DNA of 64,000 nucleotides from Celeribacter neptunius (GTDB taxonomy: Bacteria > Pseudomonadota > Alphaproteobacteria > Rhodobacterales > Rhodobacteraceae). The notes beneath the pieces are model-generated. The model did not search any database, had not been told where the DNA came from, and saw only the letters and a program-made list of their open reading frames with translations. Below are positions 60,771-64,000 of the stretch, piece after piece. Each line of letters begins with the position of its first letter. Position 1 is the stretch's first letter. Location of the stretch: assembly GCF_900113955.1 (NCBI RefSeq), contig NZ_FORH01000002.1, positions 1 to 64,000 of the forward strand, given 5' to 3'. Position numbers and translations under genes: made by a program.

Positions 60771-62075
60771 ATGAGCTTTTGCGTTCTGCCCAGCGGCGCG
60801 AAGACACTGAAAAATGTCACGGTCCCTGCCAGCCTCATTGGCCAAACCGGGGACCTCATCACCACCGATCTCACGATCAAGGACGGTAAAATTAAAGAGG
60901 GCGAGATTGTAAAAACGGACGCTGGGCAACCGGCCGAAACTACAATCGATATCCCCGTCATCGACATGCAAGGCGCGATGGTCTTTCCGACCTTCGTCGA
61001 TATGCACACGCATCTCGACAAGGGCCACATCTGGCCCCGCGCCTCGAACCCCGATGGCTCGTTCATGGGGGCCTTGGAAACCGTGCGCGCCGATCATGCC
61101 AACTGGTCGGCCCCGGACGTCGAGGCGCGGATGGATTTCGCCCTGCGCTGCGCCTATGCGCATGGCACCAAGGCGATCCGCACCCATATCGACAGTCTCG
61201 ACAATCTCGCGGCCTCGTCGTTCGGCGTGATCAAGAAGATGCAGGAGAAATGGGCCGGCAAGATCGATCTTCAGGCGTCTTGCCTGGTCGCCATCGACCG
61301 CATCTTCAAGGATGAGGGCGATTTCCCGGCGATTGCCAAGATCGTCGCCGAGGGCGGGCATACTCTGGGTTCGGTCACCTACCCGGTGCCGGATCTGAAA
61401 GAACGTCTGCTGGACTTCTTCCATTTCGCGATGATGTATGATCTCGAGGTGGATTTCCACGTCGACGAGACCGACGATCCGACCTCGGACACTTTGCGTA
61501 CCATCGCCGAAACCGTGTTGGAACTGGGTTTCAAAAACCGCGTCACGGTAGGCCATTGCTGTTCGATCTCGGTGATGCCCGAAGAGACCGCCGATGAGAT
61601 CATCGCGCTGGTGGCCAAGGCCGGGCTCAATGTCGTCTCGCTGCCGATGTGCAACATGTATCTGCAAGACCGCTACAAGGGCCGCACACCGCGTTGGCGG
61701 GGCGTCACCATGGCGCATGAGCTTCACGCCGCAGGCGTCAATGTCTCCTTCGCCTCGGACAACACCCGCGATCCGTTCTATGCCTATGGCGATCTCGACA
61801 TGATCGAGGTGATGCGCGAGGCCACCCGTATTTGTCATCTCGATCATACGGATGTGCCCTGGGTGAACGCCTTTCTGACCAACCCGGCCACGGCCTGCGG
61901 TTTCGACGCGCCCACACTCGCCGCCGGCGCCCCGGCCGATCTGGTCATCTGCAACGCACGCGGCTGGACCGAGCTTTTCGCCCGGCCGCAATCCGACAGG
62001 GTGGTGCTGAGGGACGGAGATCCCATCGACCGCACCCTGCCCTCTTACCGTGAACTCGATGCAATCGTGAGCTGA
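60771..62075 (+). CDS. Cytosine-deaminase-like amidohydrolase
   Basis: 434 residues. Amidohydrolase superfamily, CodA-like group. Metal and catalytic motifs: VDMHTHLDKGH (HxH), VDFHVDETDD, VGHCCS and ASDNTRDPFYAYGDLDMIEVM with the metal Asp. The RBS AAGGA is before the ATG. Real cytosine deaminases share these motifs, but so do isoguanine, creatinine-type and other N-heterocycle deaminases, so the substrate is open. It follows the importer by eight bases and precedes two redox enzymes, a combination not needed for cytosine itself. Confidence 0.85.
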   Translation: MSFCVLPSGAKTLKNVTVPASLIGQTGDLITTDLTIKDGKIKEGEIVKTDAGQPAETTIDIPVIDMQGAMVFPTFVDMHTHLDKGHIWPRASNPDGSFMGALETVRADHANWSAPDVEARMDFALRCAYAHGTKAIRTHIDSLDNLAASSFGVIKKMQEKWAGKIDLQASCLVAIDRIFKDEGDFPAIAKIVAEGGHTLGSVTYPVPDLKERLLDFFHFAMMYDLEVDFHVDETDDPTSDTLRTIAETVLELGFKNRVTVGHCCSISVMPEETADEIIALVAKAGLNVVSLPMCNMYLQDRYKGRTPRWRGVTMAHELHAAGVNVSFASDNTRDPFYAYGDLDMIEVMREATRICHLDHTDVPWVNAFLTNPATACGFDAPTLAAGAPADLVICNARGWTELFARPQSDRVVLRDGDPIDRTLPSYRELDAIVS

Positions 62076-62079
62076 TATC

Positions 62080-63492
62080 ATGAAACCCAATGTCGCTGCG
62101 GCCAAGGCCGCCCTGTCCCATCTCGAATTGGACGAAAACCCCGCCACCATCCGCAACAAGAGCCGCGATTTCTTCTGGTATTCGCCGGTCTTGAAGGCCG
62201 AGATGGACCATCTCGAGGCCGATTTCGTGGTCAATCCGAAATCCGAAGCCGAGGTGATCGAGGTCCTCAAGACCTGTTATGCCCATGACGTGCCGGTCAC
62301 CTGTCGCGGCGGTGGCACCGGCAACTATGGTCAGGCCATGCCGCTGGCCGGTGGCTGTGTCATGCACCTGACCGGCATGAACAAGATCAAGGAGATCGGC
62401 CAGGGCTATGTCGTCGCCGAACCCGGCATCATCATCAAGGAGATGGACGCCGAGCTGAAAGAGAAATCGGGTCAGGAGCTGCGCATGTTCCCCTCGACCT
62501 ATTCGCAGGCCTCTTTGGGCGGCTTCATCGCCGGCGGTTCCGGCGGGGTCGGATCGGCCAATTGGGGCGCGCTCAGGGATCTGGGCAATATCAACCGCTT
62601 GCGCGTGGTGACGATGGAAGCCGAACCGCAGGTGCACGACTTCACCGGCGAAGAACTGCACCGCGTTTCCCATGCCTATGGCACCAACGGCATCATCACC
62701 GAGATCGAGATGCCTCTGGCCCCCGCTTATGAGTGGGTCGAGATGTTCGTGCGCTTCGACACGTTCCGCGCCGCCACCGAGTTTGCCGGCGCCCTGACCA
62801 AGGAGCCGGGCATCCTGATCAAGCTCGCCTCGGTCTATGCCGCGCCGATCGCGCATAAGTATTTCCAGCGCGTCAAAGCCCATGTGACCGAAAACGATCA
62901 CCTCTGCGGCCTCATGGTGGCCCCGCAATCGATGGACGGGTTCAAGACCCTTCTCGACCGCTTCGACGAGGGCGAGGTGATCTATCGCTCCGACAAGGTC
63001 GAGTGGGATCGCCATCCCGGCCCGGTCTATGAATATGGCTGGAACCACACCACGCTGCGCGCCCTCAAATTCGAGAAAGACCTGACCTATCTTCAGGTCC
63101 GTTACGGCGGCGATGTCGAGAAGGTGATGAACGCCTATGAGGCCTTCAAGGACGATCTCTACATGCATCTCGAGGTGATGCGTGAAGGCTCCGGGATCTC
63201 CTATGCCGGTCTGCCCATCGTCTTTCCAAAGGACAAGGCCGAGCTCGACGATCTGGTGGCACGCCACGAGGCGATGGACTGCATGATCTTCAACCCGCAT
63301 CGCTATACGCTCGAGGAAGGCGGACGCCAGTCCACCGACCAACGCCAGCTCGATTTCAAACGCGAGGCCGACCCGAAGGGGCTATTGAACCCCGGCAAGA
63401 TGATCGCCTGGGACGATCCCGAATTCGATTACGCCGACATGTACAGCTACGCCAAGATCTTGCCGAAACCGCAAGAGGAGCCGGCGCAATGA
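62080..63492 (+). CDS. FAD-binding oxidoreductase (VAO/PCMH, glycolate-oxidase-like)
   Basis: 470 residues. FAD-binding PCMH domain: VTCRGGGTGNYGQAMPLAGG (about residues 71-90), VVAEPGIIIKEMD, SLGGFIAGGSGGVGSANWGALRD and YGTNGIITEIEMPL. The C-terminal part has the FAD-oxidase C domain with a final NPGKMI motif as in D-lactate/glycolate dehydrogenases. It follows the deaminase by four bases and overlaps the reductase gene by four, so it acts in the same pathway. The substrate is unknown. Confidence 0.88.
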   Translation: MKPNVAAAKAALSHLELDENPATIRNKSRDFFWYSPVLKAEMDHLEADFVVNPKSEAEVIEVLKTCYAHDVPVTCRGGGTGNYGQAMPLAGGCVMHLTGMNKIKEIGQGYVVAEPGIIIKEMDAELKEKSGQELRMFPSTYSQASLGGFIAGGSGGVGSANWGALRDLGNINRLRVVTMEAEPQVHDFTGEELHRVSHAYGTNGIITEIEMPLAPAYEWVEMFVRFDTFRAATEFAGALTKEPGILIKLASVYAAPIAHKYFQRVKAHVTENDHLCGLMVAPQSMDGFKTLLDRFDEGEVIYRSDKVEWDRHPGPVYEYGWNHTTLRALKFEKDLTYLQVRYGGDVEKVMNAYEAFKDDLYMHLEVMREGSGISYAGLPIVFPKDKAELDDLVARHEAMDCMIFNPHRYTLEEGGRQSTDQRQLDFKREADPKGLLNPGKMIAWDDPEFDYADMYSYAKILPKPQEEPAQ

Positions 63493-64000
63493 GCTCGCCC
63501 GCATCCAAGGGCCGGGTGTTGGTGCTCTACGCCCACCCCTGTCCCGAAAGCTTCAACGCGGCAGTACATGAGGTGGTCGTGGACACGCTCACCAAATCCG
63601 GTTGGGAGGTCGACGATTGCGATCTCAATGCCGAGGGCTTTCAGCCGGTACTGACCACCGAGGACCGTCGCGGCTATCACGACGAGCCCGACAATATCGA
63701 CCCGGTGCGCCCCTACGTGGAGCGACTTCAGGCCGCCGATGCGCTGGTCATGGTCTTCCCGGTGTGGAATTTCGGCTACCCGGCGATCCTCAAGGGCTTT
63801 CTCGACCGGATTTTCCTGCCGGGCGTGTCGTTCAAACTGAAGGACGGCAAGGTCCGCCCGGGCCTCACCAACATCAAGCGGCTCTATGCCTGCACCACCT
63901 ATGGCGGCACGCGGATGCGGGCGATGATGAATGGTGATCCGCCGCGCAAATGCGTCACACGGCCCGTCTGGTACGCCTGTGGCATGCCGAAAAAGAAATA
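63489..64000 (+). CDS. NAD(P)H-dependent quinone/flavin reductase, NQO1-like (3' truncated by window)
   Basis: The first 170 residues are present; the frame is open to the window end. Flavodoxin-like fold: RVLVLYAHPCPESFNAAVHE (FMN/FAD phosphate-binding start), VMVFPVWNFGYPAILKGFLDRIF and YACTTYGGTR. This is the NQO1/KefF/MdaB family that passes NAD(P)H electrons via flavin to quinones or nitro/azo compounds. Four-base overlap with the FAD oxidoreductase gene. It may serve as the reductase for that enzyme or process a quinoid intermediate. Confidence 0.88.
   Translation, partial: MSSPASKGRVLVLYAHPCPESFNAAVHEVVVDTLTKSGWEVDDCDLNAEGFQPVLTTEDRRGYHDEPDNIDPVRPYVERLQAADALVMVFPVWNFGYPAILKGFLDRIFLPGVSFKLKDGKVRPGLTNIKRLYACTTYGGTRMRAMMNGDPPRKCVTRPVWYACGMPKKK

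Overview
The window is GC-rich, gene-dense alphaproteobacterial chromosome, most likely from the Rhodobacterales (roseobacter/Rhodobacteraceae). The evidence is the block accB-accC-aat-DUF2155-mlaD-NDUFA12, an NDUFA12 homologue of complex I, RutR-controlled reductive pyrimidine catabolism, an FnrL-type site and a conserved imelysin/DUF1111/DUF1513 iron cluster. No rRNA, tRNA, CRISPR array, transposase or prophage gene was seen. A palindromic intergenic repeat occurs in four places.

Layout. 1-2.6 kb: the 3' end of acetyl-CoA synthetase, a FemAB-like acyltransferase, a DUF1992 protein and a divergent MarR regulator. 2.9-15.5 kb: uracil/thymine degradation. One long minus-strand operon carries pydC, dihydropyrimidinase, a Nudix hydrolase and an NMT1-type ABC importer. 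It diverges from a RutR-type TetR gene, and a perfect RutR palindrome lies between them. A separate preT-preA operon supplies the first, reductive step. 15.8-22.8 kb: housekeeping genes (accBC, aat, mlaD, NDUFA12, clpX, clpP). 23.2-29.0 kb: an iron uptake and storage operon with imelysins, a di-haem DUF1111 protein, Bfd and bacterioferritin. 29.5-33.3 kb: an ABC-2/HlyD exporter with its TetR regulator. 33.6-38.9 kb: an FNR-box-controlled pyruvate:ferredoxin oxidoreductase (nifJ) with a GltD/NfnB-like partner. 39-43.5 kb: formaldehyde dehydrogenase, a cupin, an L,D-transpeptidase, a small lipoprotein and a 2-hydroxyacid dehydrogenase.

43.9-55.3 kb is the most remarkable part. It is a tightly overlapping 13-gene operon combining Mrp antiporter subunits (E, F, G, DUF4040, B, C), a 1044-residue protein with two antiporter-like domains in tandem, and NuoH-, NuoB-, NuoC- and NuoD-like subunits. 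It continues with a NuoI-type ferredoxin domain fused to a GltD/NfnB-like flavoprotein and ends with a ferritin-like protein. Subunit content and order match archaeal membrane-bound MBH/MBX(MBS) complexes rather than complex I. The large subunit keeps only the N-terminal CxxC of the [NiFe] site, so it should not be a hydrogenase. With nifJ about 5 kb away, it may be an ion-translocating ferredoxin/NAD(P)H-linked respiratory complex.

55.4-64 kb: a small RHH-like gene coupled to a ParA-like ATPase, a PHP phosphoesterase, and a RidA gene divergent from a second NMT1-type importer. That importer is followed by a cytosine-deaminase-like amidohydrolase, a VAO-type flavoprotein and an NQO-type reductase cut by the window end. 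This last group looks like a catabolic operon for an unidentified N-heterocycle.
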